Positions 25,013 to 36,082 are shown, numbered from the stretch's first letter. The stretch: 64,000 nt of DNA from Barrientosiimonas humi (GCF_006716095.1 NZ_VFOK01000001.1:1147375-1211374), one strand, 5' to 3'. Numbers and translations: made by a program. The notes: a model not told the origin generated them from the sequence alone.

Positions 25013-26328
25013 CCCCGCCCCGCTCCCGCCGCGGCCGGCCGCAGCACGGCCGCCGCGGTCGTCGTGGCCCCACCCGCCAGCCGCAGGGCACGTCGCTGGT
25101 CGGGCAGCGGTTCGTCGTCGAGGTCGAGGACGTCGCCCACGGTGGGCACTGCGTCGCCCGGCACGACGGGCGCGTGGTCTTCGTGCGGCACACGCTGCCG
25201 GGGGAGCAGGTCGTGGTCGAGGTGACCTCGGGCACCGACCGCACCTCGTTCCTGCGGGCCGACGCCGTCGAGGTGCTGCGGGCCGCGCCGCAGCGCCGCG
25301 AGGCGCCGTGCCCGGTCGCCGGCCCGGGTGGGTGCGGCGGGTGCGACTGGCAGCACACCGACGCGGCCTTCGGCCGCGAGCTCAAGGCGCGCGTGGTGCG
25401 CGAGCAGCTGCGCCGGCTGGCCGGGCTCGACCTGCCCGTCACCGTCGAGCAGGTGCCGGGCGACGAGGAGGGGCTGCGCTGGCGCACGCGCCTGGAGCTG
25501 GCCGTCGACGACGCGGGCCGCGCCGGGCTGCACCCGCACCGCTCGCACGAGGTCATCCCCGTCGAGGACTGCCTCATCGCCACCCCCGCGGTCGTCGGCT
25601 CCGGCGCGGTCGGCAGCGAGGGCAACCACGGGGTGCGCGCGCTCGACGTCGCCGCGACCTCGACCGGCGACGTGGTCGTCACGCCGCGTCCGTCGCGCGA
25701 CCCGGCGCCGGTCGTGCACGAGCAGGTCGCCCTGCGCGGTCACACGCTCGACTTCGTTCTCGACGCCACCGGCTTCTGGCAGGTCCACCCGGGCGCCGCG
25801 CGCACCCTCGTCACGGCCGTGCTCGACGGGCTGCGGCCGCGCCAGGGCGAGCTCGTGACGGACCTGTACGCCGGTGTCGGCCTCTTCGCGGCCGAGCTGG
25901 CCCGCCGGGTCGGACCGACCGGCCAGGTCGTCGCCGTCGAGGGCGATCGCCGGGCCGCGGAGCACGCGGGCGACAACCTCGCCGGCGTCCCGTGGGCCGA
26001 GGCCGTGCACGCCGACGTGACCCGGTGGGTGACCGAGGAGCCCGAACCGCTCGCGCAGAGCGACCTGGTGGTGCTCGACCCCCCGCGCACCGGCGCCGGC
26101 AAGGACGTGCTGACCGCCCTGCTGGCCGGTCGGCCGCGCGCCGTGGCCTACGTCGCCTGCGACCCGGCGGCGCTCGCCCGCGACCTCGCGACCGCGAAAA
26201 CCCTTGGCTACCAGGTGGACTCGCTGCAGGCGTACGACCTGTTCCCGATGACCCACCACGTCGAGTGCGTCGCGGTGCTCACCCCGACAGAGGGACCGCC
26301 CGAGCTCGAGCCGCTCGACCCGTCCTGA
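25009..26328 (+). CDS. TRAM-domain class I SAM-dependent RNA m5U methyltransferase (RumA/TrmA family)
   Basis: A 439-residue enzyme methylating a uridine at C5 in rRNA or tRNA. A basic tail of ~25 residues precedes a TRAM domain (GQRFVVEVEDVAHGGHCVARHDGRVVFVRHTLPGE, about 30-65). The cysteine cluster CPVAGPGGCGGC near 103-114, with a later Cys, may hold a [4Fe-4S] cluster as in RlmD. The SAM site is DLYAGVGLFAAEL. VVLDPPRTGAG and the nucleophile Cys in VACDPAALARDL (near 384) are intact, as is the terminal DLFPMTHHVECVAVL. GTG 25009 overlaps the permease stop by 4 bases. Whether the target is 23S U1939/U747 or tRNA U54 cannot be told. Confidence 0.9.
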   Translation: MTPPRSRRGRPQHGRRGRRGPTRQPQGTSLVGQRFVVEVEDVAHGGHCVARHDGRVVFVRHTLPGEQVVVEVTSGTDRTSFLRADAVEVLRAAPQRREAPCPVAGPGGCGGCDWQHTDAAFGRELKARVVREQLRRLAGLDLPVTVEQVPGDEEGLRWRTRLELAVDDAGRAGLHPHRSHEVIPVEDCLIATPAVVGSGAVGSEGNHGVRALDVAATSTGDVVVTPRPSRDPAPVVHEQVALRGHTLDFVLDATGFWQVHPGAARTLVTAVLDGLRPRQGELVTDLYAGVGLFAAELARRVGPTGQVVAVEGDRRAAEHAGDNLAGVPWAEAVHADVTRWVTEEPEPLAQSDLVVLDPPRTGAGKDVLTALLAGRPRAVAYVACDPAALARDLATAKTLGYQVDSLQAYDLFPMTHHVECVAVLTPTEGPPELEPLDPS

Positions 26329-26366
26329 CGACGGCGGTGCGCCCGGCCCTCGATCGTTGCGCCGGG

Positions 26367-26385
26367 TTAGGCGAGCCTTCCGGAC
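26367..26385 (+). promoter_or_regulatory. Possible degenerate iron box upstream of aconitase
   Basis: TTAGGCGAGCCTTCCGGAC matches the DtxR/IdeR consensus at about 12 of 19 positions, strongest in the left half and centre (TTAGGnnAGCCT). DtxR-type control of aconitase is known in corynebacteria, so the location is sensible. The right half is poor, so this is only a candidate. Confidence 0.3.
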
Positions 26386-26410
26386 TAGCCTGGGGGTGGA
26401 CGTGATTCAC

Positions 26411-26430
26411 TTGTCTTGACGTCAAGATAA
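26411..26430 (+). promoter_or_regulatory. Operator-like palindrome in the aconitase promoter
   Basis: TTGTCTTGACGTCAAGATAA contains a perfect 14-bp palindrome (TCTTGACGTCAAGA, 26414-26427) with TT/AA continuing outward after one mismatch pair. It lies 30 bp before the acnA GTG and in the only AT-rich patch of the region. It may be an operator for a dimeric regulator that also overlaps a TTGACG -35-like hexamer. The regulator is not identified. Confidence 0.6.
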
Positions 26431-26459
26431 AACCGGCGAGGACCGCGAAGGAGTCCGCT

Positions 26460-29144
<2,685 letters not shown>

Positions 29145-29231
29145 CCTCGGCTCCTCCTCCGGCAGCCCGTCGCAGGCTCCGGTCTGCCGGCATCATCGCC
29201 GAGGCTGGTTCGTTCGTGACCTGACGCGCGC

Positions 29232-29278
29232 GACCGCGAAGGCCCCGCTCCCCCGAGGGGAGTGGGGCTTTCGCGGTC
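29232..29278 (+). terminator. Strong terminator hairpin after acnA
   Basis: A long near-perfect inverted repeat: the left arm GACCGCGAAGGCCCCGCTCC pairs with the right arm GGAGTGGGGCTTTCGCGGTC around a CCCGAGG loop. It lies 88 bp after the stop. The long stem and T-rich descending arm fit an actinobacterial factor-independent terminator. Confidence 0.75.
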
Positions 29279-29356
29279 CTGGGCCGGCGCGGTGTGCAAG
29301 GGTGGACGGGCGCGAGCGCGGCTGCGCTCGACAGGGGATGACAAGGGGATACAGGC

Positions 29357-30721
29357 ATGAGCGACCGCAGCGCGCGGGTGCGACCGGACGGGGCGAACCT
29401 GGAGGACGACGAGCGGCGGCGGCTCCCGACGCTGACCCGCCGGGCGGCGCTGAGCACCAGCCTGGCCGTGGGAGGGGCGCTGGCCACGGCCGTACGTCCG
29501 CCGCTGGCCCGGGCGGCGACCGACGGGCGCGACATCCGGCTCCACCGGTTCGACTCCGCGACGGGGTTCCTGCGCGGCCAGGGCGAGGGCACGCGCGTGG
29601 TGCGCGACGGCATCGAGCTCGCCGCGCCGCGCGAGACGCGGACGTACGTCGACCCGTTCGCGCCGGTCGCGAGCCCGGCGACGTTCGAGGTCGGGACGTG
29701 GACCTCGCCCACGCTGCAGTCCGGCTTCGACCTGACCCAGCTGGTCGCGTCGTGGAACGCCACCACCCCGAGCGGCACCTGGATCGAGGTGGGCGTGCGC
29801 GGCCGCACGCCCGACGGGCGGCGCACCGACTGGTTCGTGCTCGGCCGCTGGTGCTCCGAGCACCCCGAGCAGGGCGGCGCGATCCACCGCACCAGCGTCG
29901 ACGGGCAGGAGACCGAGATCGCGACGGTCTGGACCGACACGCTCGCGACCGTCGACGACCGCACGCTGCGCTCCGTGCAGCTGCGGGTCCAGCTCATGCG
30001 CCGGCCCGGCACCGACGTCACGCCCCGGGTCACCCTGCTGACCGCGATGGCCTCGGCGCTGCCGAGCGCCTCGAGCGTGCCGGTGAGCCAGCCCGGCCCG
30101 GCGCGCGGCGTCGTGCTCCCGGTGCCGCCGCTGTCGCAGGAGGTGCACGCCGGGCACTACCCCGAGTGGGACAACGGGGGAGAGGCGTGGTGCTCCCCGA
30201 CGTCGGTGTCGATGATCGCCGACTTCTGGCGGCGCGGCCCGAGCGCCGCCGACACCGCGTGGGTGACCGTGCCGCCCGACCCGCAGGTCGACCACGCCGC
30301 GCGCGCCACCTACGACCACGCCTACGACGGGTGCGGCAACTGGCCGTTCAACCCGGCCTACGCCGCGACGCTCGGGCTGCGCGGGTTCGTCACCCGGCTG
30401 CGGTCGCTGCGCGAGGCCGAGGTGCTGATCGCCGCGGGCGTCCCGCTGGTGCTGTCGGTCTCGTTCGACGCCGGCGAGCTCGACGGCGCGGGCTACTCCA
30501 CCAGCGGCCACCTGCTCGTGCTGTGCGGGTTCGACGCCCAGGGCGACCCGGTCTGCAACGACCCGGCCAGCCACCTGGTGCCCGACAACGGCCAGGTGCG
30601 GGTGACGTACCGGCGCGACCAGCTGGAGAACGTCTGGCTGCCGCACTCCGGCGGCCTGGTCTACGTGCTGGCACCGCCCGACCGCCGGCTCCCGGCGGCG
30701 CCCGACCAGCCGAACTGGTGA
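29357..30721 (+). CDS. Tat-exported C39-family cysteine peptidase
   Basis: A 454-residue secreted protein. The Tat signal LTRRAALSTSLAVGGALA (about 26-43) ends near ARA (49-51). A beta-rich N-terminal half (about 55-245) of unknown function is followed by a peptidase C39-like papain-fold domain. Cys279 lies in GEAWCSPTSVSMIADFW, His385 in GHLLVLCGF and an Asp near 401 in CNDPAS. These form a Cys-His-Asp triad. Family members cleave peptides or peptidoglycan crosslinks; the substrate is unknown. ATG 29357, with AGGGG upstream. It is transcribed alone after the acnA terminator. Confidence 0.82.
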   Translation: MSDRSARVRPDGANLEDDERRRLPTLTRRAALSTSLAVGGALATAVRPPLARAATDGRDIRLHRFDSATGFLRGQGEGTRVVRDGIELAAPRETRTYVDPFAPVASPATFEVGTWTSPTLQSGFDLTQLVASWNATTPSGTWIEVGVRGRTPDGRRTDWFVLGRWCSEHPEQGGAIHRTSVDGQETEIATVWTDTLATVDDRTLRSVQLRVQLMRRPGTDVTPRVTLLTAMASALPSASSVPVSQPGPARGVVLPVPPLSQEVHAGHYPEWDNGGEAWCSPTSVSMIADFWRRGPSAADTAWVTVPPDPQVDHAARATYDHAYDGCGNWPFNPAYAATLGLRGFVTRLRSLREAEVLIAAGVPLVLSVSFDAGELDGAGYSTSGHLLVLCGFDAQGDPVCNDPASHLVPDNGQVRVTYRRDQLENVWLPHSGGLVYVLAPPDRRLPAAPDQPNW

Positions 30722-30724
30722 ACT

Positions 30725-30742
30725 AAGCGAGCGCTTGCTCAG
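30725..30742 (+). promoter_or_regulatory. TetR-type operator candidate
   Basis: TAAGCGAGCGCTTGCTCA is an imperfect inverted repeat (AGCGAGC/GCTTGCT, one mismatch in 7) of the type bound by TetR-family repressors of fatty-acid or amino-acid genes. It starts 4 bp after the C39 peptidase stop and about 200 bp before livF, so it would control the liv leader rather than the peptidase. Confidence 0.4.
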
Positions 30743-30791
30743 CCCGATGAGACCCCCTCCCGTCAAGAGGGTTCTCGCCGGACGACCGAGT

Positions 30792-30811
30792 AAGGTCACG
30801 AAAAGGTCACG
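30792..30811 (+). promoter_or_regulatory. Direct repeats AAGGTCACG 11 bp apart
   Basis: AAGGTCACG occurs at 30792-30800 and 30803-30811, exactly one helical turn apart. This is the arrangement of response-regulator sites; MtrA sites, for example, are GTCAC/GTAAC direct repeats at 11-bp spacing. It lies about 130 bp before livF, ahead of a terminator. Confidence 0.45.
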
Positions 30812-30872
30812 GAAAGTGGTCCGACCAACAACCGCTGTGTGATCTGCCTCATAGTCAAGCCCAGCGCGACAG

Positions 30873-30900
30873 GGGGCCGGCTTCTTGCCGGCCCCTTTTT
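30873..30900 (+). terminator. Intrinsic terminator/attenuator 36 bp before livF
   Basis: GGGGCCGGC and GCCGGCCCC form a perfect 9-bp stem with a TTCTT loop, followed by TTTTT (30896-30900). It is the most canonical intrinsic terminator in the window, yet it stands directly upstream of the liv operon, so livF transcription from upstream would have to read through it. Confidence 0.85.
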
Positions 30901-30935
30901 GGATCGCGAATCGGATTGCGGGACAAGGGAGTTCG

Positions 30936-31745
30936 GTGCTCAGCATCAATGACCTCTCAGTGAGGTACGGGCGTTCTGTCACCGCCTTGCGCGGTGTCAG
31001 CTTCGAGGTGCCCGACGGTCAGGTGGTCGCGGTCCTGGGCAGCAACGGGGCCGGCAAGTCGACGCTGCTGCGTGCGATCTCCGGCACGCTCGGGCTGCAC
31101 GGCGGCTCGATCATCGGCGGCAGCGTGGAGTACGCCGGTGAGCGGCTCGACCGGCTCGACCCGGCCGGCGTCGTGCGCAAGAAGGTGCTGCAGGTCCCCG
31201 AGGGCCGGCAGATCTTCGGACGGATGAGCGTGGAGGAGAACCTGCGGGCCGGCGGCCTCGCGGCACCGGCCTCCGCGCGCGACGAGGCGCGCGAGCGGGT
31301 CTACGACCTGTTCCCGATCCTCAAGGAGCGCGCGGGGCAGCCGGGCGGGCTGCTGTCCGGCGGCGAGCAGCAGATGCTCGCGATCGGCCGGGCGATGATG
31401 GCCGACCCCGAGGTGCTGCTGCTCGACGAGCCCTCGCTCGGGCTCGCGCCGCAGATGATCAACCGCATCGGGCGCATCGTGACCGAGATCAACGAGCGCG
31501 GCACCGCGGTGGTGCTGGTCGAGCAGAACGCCACGATGGCGCTGCGGGTCAGCGACCTGGCCGTGGTGCTCGAGGTGGGCGAGCTGGCGCTGCAGGGCCC
31601 GGCCCGCGAGCTCGCCGACTCCGAGGACGTGCAGCGGCTCTACCTCGGCGGGCACGCCGAGAGCGAGGACGCCGCCCAGCTGGAGACCCAGGCGGCCGCC
31701 CGCTCGGCGCGCAGCCGCCGCGGACTGGAGGTGTGGCGCGGATGA
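30936..31745 (+). CDS. livF: Branched-chain amino-acid-type ABC transporter ATP-binding protein (LivF)
   Basis: A 269-residue ATPase of the HAAT importer family. Walker A is GSNGAGKST, the signature is LLSGGEQQMLAIGRAMM, and Walker B is VLLLDEPSLGLAP with the H-loop replaced by VLVEQNA, the usual LivF state. The start is GTG 30936, 7 bases after AAGGGAG; an upstream in-frame ATG at 30885 lies inside the terminator. It is the first gene of five in the order F-G-H-M-K, overlapping livG by 4 bases. The last ~30 residues are an Ala/Arg-rich tail. The transported ligand is not certain: Leu/Ile/Val, urea or short amides are all used by this family. Confidence 0.92.
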   Translation: MLSINDLSVRYGRSVTALRGVSFEVPDGQVVAVLGSNGAGKSTLLRAISGTLGLHGGSIIGGSVEYAGERLDRLDPAGVVRKKVLQVPEGRQIFGRMSVEENLRAGGLAAPASARDEARERVYDLFPILKERAGQPGGLLSGGEQQMLAIGRAMMADPEVLLLDEPSLGLAPQMINRIGRIVTEINERGTAVVLVEQNATMALRVSDLAVVLEVGELALQGPARELADSEDVQRLYLGGHAESEDAAQLETQAAARSARSRRGLEVWRG

Positions 31746-32620
31746 GCACCCTGGCACCCGAGACCCCCGAGACCCCCGAGACCCCCGGGCAGCCGGTCGA
31801 CGTCGGCCGTGACGTGCAGCCGCTGGAGGTCGACGGGATCACCGTGCGCTTCGGCGGCATCGTGGCCCTCGACGACGTGTCCTTCACGGTGCGTCCCGGC
31901 ACGATCCACGCGCTGATCGGCCCCAACGGCGCCGGCAAGTCGACCTGCTTCAACGCCATCACCGGCATCTACCGGCTGGCCTCGGGCACCATCCGGCTCG
32001 GCGACACCGACCTGACCCGCACCGCGGCGCACAAGATCCCGGCGCTCGGCATCGGGCGGGCCTTCCAGAACCTGGCCCTGGTCGGCACCTCCAGCGTGCT
32101 CGACAACGCGATGCTCGGTCGCTACGCCCTGACCAAGGGCGGGTTCGTGCAGTACGCCGTCCGCGCCCCGTGGACCATGCGCCAGGAGCGCCGGCACCAG
32201 CAGCGGGCCGCCGAGATCTGCGACTTCCTCGGCCTGAGCGCGCACCTGCACAAGCCGGCGGCCGCGCTGTCCTACGGCGACCAGAAGCGGGTCGACATCG
32301 CGCGGGCGCTCAACGTGGAGCCGACCGTGCTGCTGCTCGACGAACCGGCCGCCGGCATGAACGCCAGCGAGACCGCCGAGATGGCCGAGCTGATCCACCA
32401 GATCCGCGACGAGCTGGGCATCTCGATCCTGCTGGTCGAGCACGACATGGGGCTGGTCATGGGCATCGCCGACCGGGTCACGGTGCTCGACTTCGGCCGC
32501 CGCATCGCCGACGACGTGCCCGCGGCGGTGCAGCGCGACCCCGAGGTGATCCGGGCCTACCTCGGCAGCGACGACGACGAGTCCGGGCGCGACGGCAACC
32601 ACGACGAAGGGAAGGCCTGA
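31742..32620 (+). CDS. livG: Branched-chain amino-acid-type ABC transporter ATP-binding protein (LivG)
   Basis: A 292-residue ATPase partner of LivF. Walker A is GPNGAGKST, the LivG-specific GIGRAFQNLALVGTSSVLDNAMLGRY segment is present, the signature is LSYGDQKRVDIARAL, Walker B is VLLLDEPAAGMN and the H-loop is LLVEHDMG. The C-terminus is acidic. ATG 31742 overlaps the livF stop (ATGA). The first residues contain a three-fold 9-bp repeat of GAGACCCCC (31760-31786) encoding Glu-Thr-Pro; changes in copy number would stay in frame. Confidence 0.92.
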   Translation: MSTLAPETPETPETPGQPVDVGRDVQPLEVDGITVRFGGIVALDDVSFTVRPGTIHALIGPNGAGKSTCFNAITGIYRLASGTIRLGDTDLTRTAAHKIPALGIGRAFQNLALVGTSSVLDNAMLGRYALTKGGFVQYAVRAPWTMRQERRHQQRAAEICDFLGLSAHLHKPAAALSYGDQKRVDIARALNVEPTVLLLDEPAAGMNASETAEMAELIHQIRDELGISILLVEHDMGLVMGIADRVTVLDFGRRIADDVPAAVQRDPEVIRAYLGSDDDESGRDGNHDEGKA

Positions 32621-32622
32621 GC

Positions 32623-33507
32623 ATGGACACCCTGATCCAGGTCCTGGTCAACGGCCTCGGCAAGGGCGCGGTCTTCGCGCTGCTGGCCGTCGGCTTCGTG
32701 ATCATCTACAAGGCCACCGAGACCGTGAACTTCGCCCACGGCTCGATCGCGATCTTCGCCGGCTACATCGCCTACCTCGTCAAGGACGCCTCCGGCAGCT
32801 GGCTGCTCGGCGCCGTGGCGGCGGTCGTGGCCGGCGCCGCGCTCGCCCTGTTCATCGAGCGGGTGCTGCTCGCCAACGCGCGCAACGCGCACAGCGACAG
32901 CCTCGCGATCCTCACCATCGGTGTCGACATCTTCGTCTTCACCGAGATCGTGCGGCGGATCGGCACCCAGTCGCCACCGTTCCTCGGCGACCCCTACGAC
33001 GCCAAGCCGGTGAGCCTGTTCGGGGTCAGCGTCGCGCGCACCTTCCTCGTGGCGCTCGCCGTCGCGATCGTGCTGCTCGCGATCTTCTTCCTGGCCTTCC
33101 GCTACACCACCTGGGGCCTCGCGATGCGCGCCCAGTCGGAGAACCGTGAGGCATCGGCGCTCATGGGCATCCGCAGCTGGCGGGTCACCGCGAGCGCCTG
33201 GCTGGTCGGCGGCGCCCTCGCCGGCATCGCCGTGCTGTTCCTCGCCACCACCGACATCGGCGGCGGCACCGGACTGCTGGCCAGCCACACGATCGCGTTC
33301 GCCGCGTTCCCCGCGGCGATCATCGGCGGGCTCACCTCGCCCGGCGGCGCGGTGGTCGGCGGCCTGATCGTCGGGCTCACCGACGCCCTCGCCGCGCAGT
33401 ACGTCAACCTCGACTTCGCCAAGGTCGCGGTCTACCTCGTGATGCTGGCCGTGCTCGTCGCCCGCCCGTCGGGCCTGTTCGGGAAGGTGGAGCAGCTCCG
33501 TGTCTGA
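32623..33507 (+). CDS. livH: Branched-chain amino-acid-type ABC transporter permease (LivH)
   Basis: A 294-residue inner-membrane permease of the LivH family with about 8 hydrophobic segments. The start (LIQVLVNGLGKGAVFALLAVGFVIIYKATETVNFAHG) and the cytoplasmic ATPase-contact loop (MRAQSENREASALMGIRSWRV) are diagnostic. ATG 32623 is 2 bases after the livG stop, and the stop overlaps livM by 8 bases. Confidence 0.92.
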   Translation: MDTLIQVLVNGLGKGAVFALLAVGFVIIYKATETVNFAHGSIAIFAGYIAYLVKDASGSWLLGAVAAVVAGAALALFIERVLLANARNAHSDSLAILTIGVDIFVFTEIVRRIGTQSPPFLGDPYDAKPVSLFGVSVARTFLVALAVAIVLLAIFFLAFRYTTWGLAMRAQSENREASALMGIRSWRVTASAWLVGGALAGIAVLFLATTDIGGGTGLLASHTIAFAAFPAAIIGGLTSPGGAVVGGLIVGLTDALAAQYVNLDFAKVAVYLVMLAVLVARPSGLFGKVEQLRV

Positions 33508-34696
33508 CCTCACCACGACGCACCCGTCGGCCGACGCCGGCGACACCCCTGAGTCCACGCCGAGCACGCAACCCGTGACCGCCGTGCGCGCCGACGCCGG
33601 CCGCCGCCGGATCATCGGCTGGGCCCTGGCCGCGCTGGGCGTGCTCGTCGTCTGGGCGATCCCGCTGTTCGTCACCGATCCCTACCTGCTGGTCCTCAAC
33701 TGGATCATGGTCGGCGCGGTCGGCGGCATGGGGCTGACCATGCTCATCGGCCAGGCCGGCCAGCTGTCGCTGGCGCACTCCTTCTTCGTGCTCATCGGCG
33801 GCGCGGCGTACGCCGTCCTCGCCGGCCCGCGCACGGGCGACGACTACTTCGGGCTGGGGCTGCCGTCCTGGATCGCCGCGATCCTCGCGGTGGTCATCAC
33901 CGGCGGTGTGGGGGCGGCGTTCGCGCCGATCTCCGGCCGGCTGCGCGGCATCTACCTCGGTGTCGCCTCGCTCAGCCTGGTGTTCCTCGGCTACTGGCTG
34001 GCCCGCACCTTCACCGACATCTTCGGCTCGACCTCCAGCGGCCGTTACGCGCCGGCGCTGAACCTGTTCGGCTTCGACTTCGGCACGAACGAGGGCCAGC
34101 TGCACGTGCTGAACGTGCAGATCGGCAAGGACGAGCGGATGTTCTGGCTGTTCGCCGCGCTGACCGCGCTGGCGTACTTCGTCGGCCGCGGCACCGTCAA
34201 CGGCCGGATCGGCCGCGGGTGGCGCTCGCTGCGCGACAACGAGGCCGTCGCGACCGTGATGGGCGTGCCCGTCGCGAAGCAGAAGGCCAACGCGTTCGCG
34301 GTGTCGTCGGCGTACGCCGGGCTCGCCGGAGTGATGGTCGTCTGGTGGTACGACGGCCTGCTCAAGCCCGACGAGTCGGTCGACGCCGGCACCTACAGCA
34401 CCGTCGTCGCGATCGCCTTCCTGGCCATGTGCGTCATCGGCGGCCTCGGGTCGCTGACCGGCGTGCTGTTCGGGGCGGCGCTGGTCTTCGGGCTGCCCCA
34501 GCTGATCCCGCTGCTGCGGGGTGAGAGCGACCTGTCCGGCACCGGGTTCACCCCGGTCGTCGTCACCAACCTGCTCTACGGCGCGCTCGTCGTGCTCATC
34601 ATCATCTTCGAGCCCGGCGGACTCGCCGGCATCGGCCGACGGCTGCGCGGCCTGGTGCAGCGCTCGGCCACCACCGGGAAAGGAACCTCCTCATGA
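33500..34696 (+). CDS. livM: Branched-chain amino-acid-type ABC transporter permease (LivM)
   Basis: A 398-residue permease of the LivM family. The N-terminus is ~40 residues of polar sequence; the membrane domain then follows (WALAALGVLVVWAIPLF; MVGAVGGMGLTMLIGQAGQLSLAHSFFVLIGGAAY). The contact loop is RSLRDNEAVATVMGVPVAKQKANAFAVSSAYAG. GTG 33500 lies inside livH. The ATG of the binding-protein gene overlaps its stop (ATGA). Confidence 0.92.
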   Translation: MSDLTTTHPSADAGDTPESTPSTQPVTAVRADAGRRRIIGWALAALGVLVVWAIPLFVTDPYLLVLNWIMVGAVGGMGLTMLIGQAGQLSLAHSFFVLIGGAAYAVLAGPRTGDDYFGLGLPSWIAAILAVVITGGVGAAFAPISGRLRGIYLGVASLSLVFLGYWLARTFTDIFGSTSSGRYAPALNLFGFDFGTNEGQLHVLNVQIGKDERMFWLFAALTALAYFVGRGTVNGRIGRGWRSLRDNEAVATVMGVPVAKQKANAFAVSSAYAGLAGVMVVWWYDGLLKPDESVDAGTYSTVVAIAFLAMCVIGGLGSLTGVLFGAALVFGLPQLIPLLRGESDLSGTGFTPVVVTNLLYGALVVLIIIFEPGGLAGIGRRLRGLVQRSATTGKGTSS

Positions 34697-35970
34697 CCCG
34701 CCCCAGCCGTCGTACGTTCCGCGCCACCGCCGCGACCGGGGCCGCCCTGGCCCTGGTGCTCACCGGGTGCAGCCTGAAGACCCCGGAGAGCGTCGGGGGA
34801 GGCGGCGGCGCCCGCGGCCTGAAGACCGACGTCGGGGTCACTGACGACACCATCACGCTCGGGTCGCTCACCGACACCTCCGGCGTGTTCAAGGTGCTCG
34901 GCCTGGCCATCACGCAGGGCTCGCAGATGTGGGCCCAGGACGTCAACGCCACCGGCGGCATCTGCGGCCGGCAGATCAAGCTGGTCTCGGCCGACCACGG
35001 CTACTCCGCGGAGAAGGCCGTGCCGCTGTACAACCAGATGAAGCCCAACGTGCTGGGCCTGGTCCAGCTGCTCGGCTCGCCGATCCTGGCCGCCCTGAAG
35101 AAGCCGATCGTCAACGACAAGATCGCGGCCATCCCGGCCTCATGGGCCTCGGACAACCTCGACGTGCCCAACGTCGTGATGGTGGGCCCGACGTACGACG
35201 TCGAGGTGATCAACGGGCTCAGCTACCTGCAGGAGGAGGGGAAGATCAAGAAGGGCGACACGATCGGCCACATCTACATCGACTCCGAGTACGGCAAGAA
35301 CGGCCTCAAGGGCTCGCAGTACTACACCAAGCAGAACGGCATGCGGCTGGTGAGCGCGTCGGTGACCTCGACCGAGAGCGACCTGACCTCGGCGGTGACC
35401 CGGATGCGCTCGTCCGGCGTCAAGGCACTGGTGCTGACCACGACGCCCGCGCAGACCGGTTCGGCGCTCGGTGTCGCCTCGTCGCAGGGCATGCGGGTGC
35501 CGATCTTCGGCAGCGGCCCGTCGTTCACCCCGCAGCTGCTGCAGTCGCCGGCGCGCAGCGTGCTGCTGAGCGGGCAGTTCACCAGCTCGGCGCTGCAGGT
35601 GCCCTACAACTACGACAAGACGCCGCTGGCGCAGGAGATCTCCACCCGGTTCGCCAAGGACCAGCCCAACCAGGTGCCGACGTACGGCCCGAACCAGGGG
35701 TACGCCAACGGCCTGGTGTGGGGCGCGATCCTCAAGCAGGCCTGCTCCGACGGCGACATGACCCGCGAGGGGATCCTCAAGGCGGTGCGCAAGACCTCGG
35801 TGGACACGCGCGGTCTCACCCCGCCGCTGGACTTCACCCAGCCGGGCCAGCCGTCGACGCGCGCGGGGTACCTGATGCAGCCGGCCGCAGTTCCGGGCGG
35901 GCTCAAGGTCATCGAGGGTCCCGCGGCCTCGGACGCGGCCCTGACGTACAAGACGCCGTTCCAGAAGTGA
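34693..35970 (+). CDS. ABC transporter substrate-binding lipoprotein (LivK-like)
   Basis: A 425-residue periplasmic-type binding protein (Peripla_BP_6). A lipobox LTGC places the lipidated Cys at residue 26. The preceding SRRTFRA could make it a Tat-dependent lipoprotein. The mature part opens with ITLGSLTDTSGVFKVLGLAITQGSQMWAQDVNATGGICGR, the ligand-facing N-lobe, and IYIDSEYGKNG follows. GSGPSFTPQLLQSPA continues into the C-lobe. It delivers ligand to LivH/LivM. The binding-protein gene is last in the operon, so livFGHMK is probably one message. Hairpin repeats follow the stop within 20 bp. Confidence 0.91.
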   Translation: MTRPSRRTFRATAATGAALALVLTGCSLKTPESVGGGGGARGLKTDVGVTDDTITLGSLTDTSGVFKVLGLAITQGSQMWAQDVNATGGICGRQIKLVSADHGYSAEKAVPLYNQMKPNVLGLVQLLGSPILAALKKPIVNDKIAAIPASWASDNLDVPNVVMVGPTYDVEVINGLSYLQEEGKIKKGDTIGHIYIDSEYGKNGLKGSQYYTKQNGMRLVSASVTSTESDLTSAVTRMRSSGVKALVLTTTPAQTGSALGVASSQGMRVPIFGSGPSFTPQLLQSPARSVLLSGQFTSSALQVPYNYDKTPLAQEISTRFAKDQPNQVPTYGPNQGYANGLVWGAILKQACSDGDMTREGILKAVRKTSVDTRGLTPPLDFTQPGQPSTRAGYLMQPAAVPGGLKVIEGPAASDAALTYKTPFQK

Positions 35971-35986
35971 GGTCGAGCACCACGCC

Positions 35987-36082
35987 GGTCGAGTAGCCGC
36001 GCGGCACATGTTGGTCGAGTAGCCGCGCGGCACATGCTGGTCGAGTAGCCGTGCGAGGGACGAGCGCGGCGTATCGAGACCC
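35987..36082. repeat. Hairpin repeat cluster A (two partial units plus one full element)
   Basis: GGTCGAGTAGCCGCGCGGCA recurs with a 26-bp period at 35987 and 36013. A third, full element (36039-36082) continues through GCGAGGGACGAGC to TATCGAGACC. In the full element, CCGTGC and GCGCGG flank the conserved GAGGGACGA and can pair with one mismatch. The cluster starts 16 bp after the liv operon stop. Confidence 0.88.

Noticed and set aside
35987-36082. Tandem 26-bp units as a CRISPR array
   Set aside because: The units are contiguous with no unique spacers, no cas genes are near, and the units belong to a dispersed hairpin repeat family.
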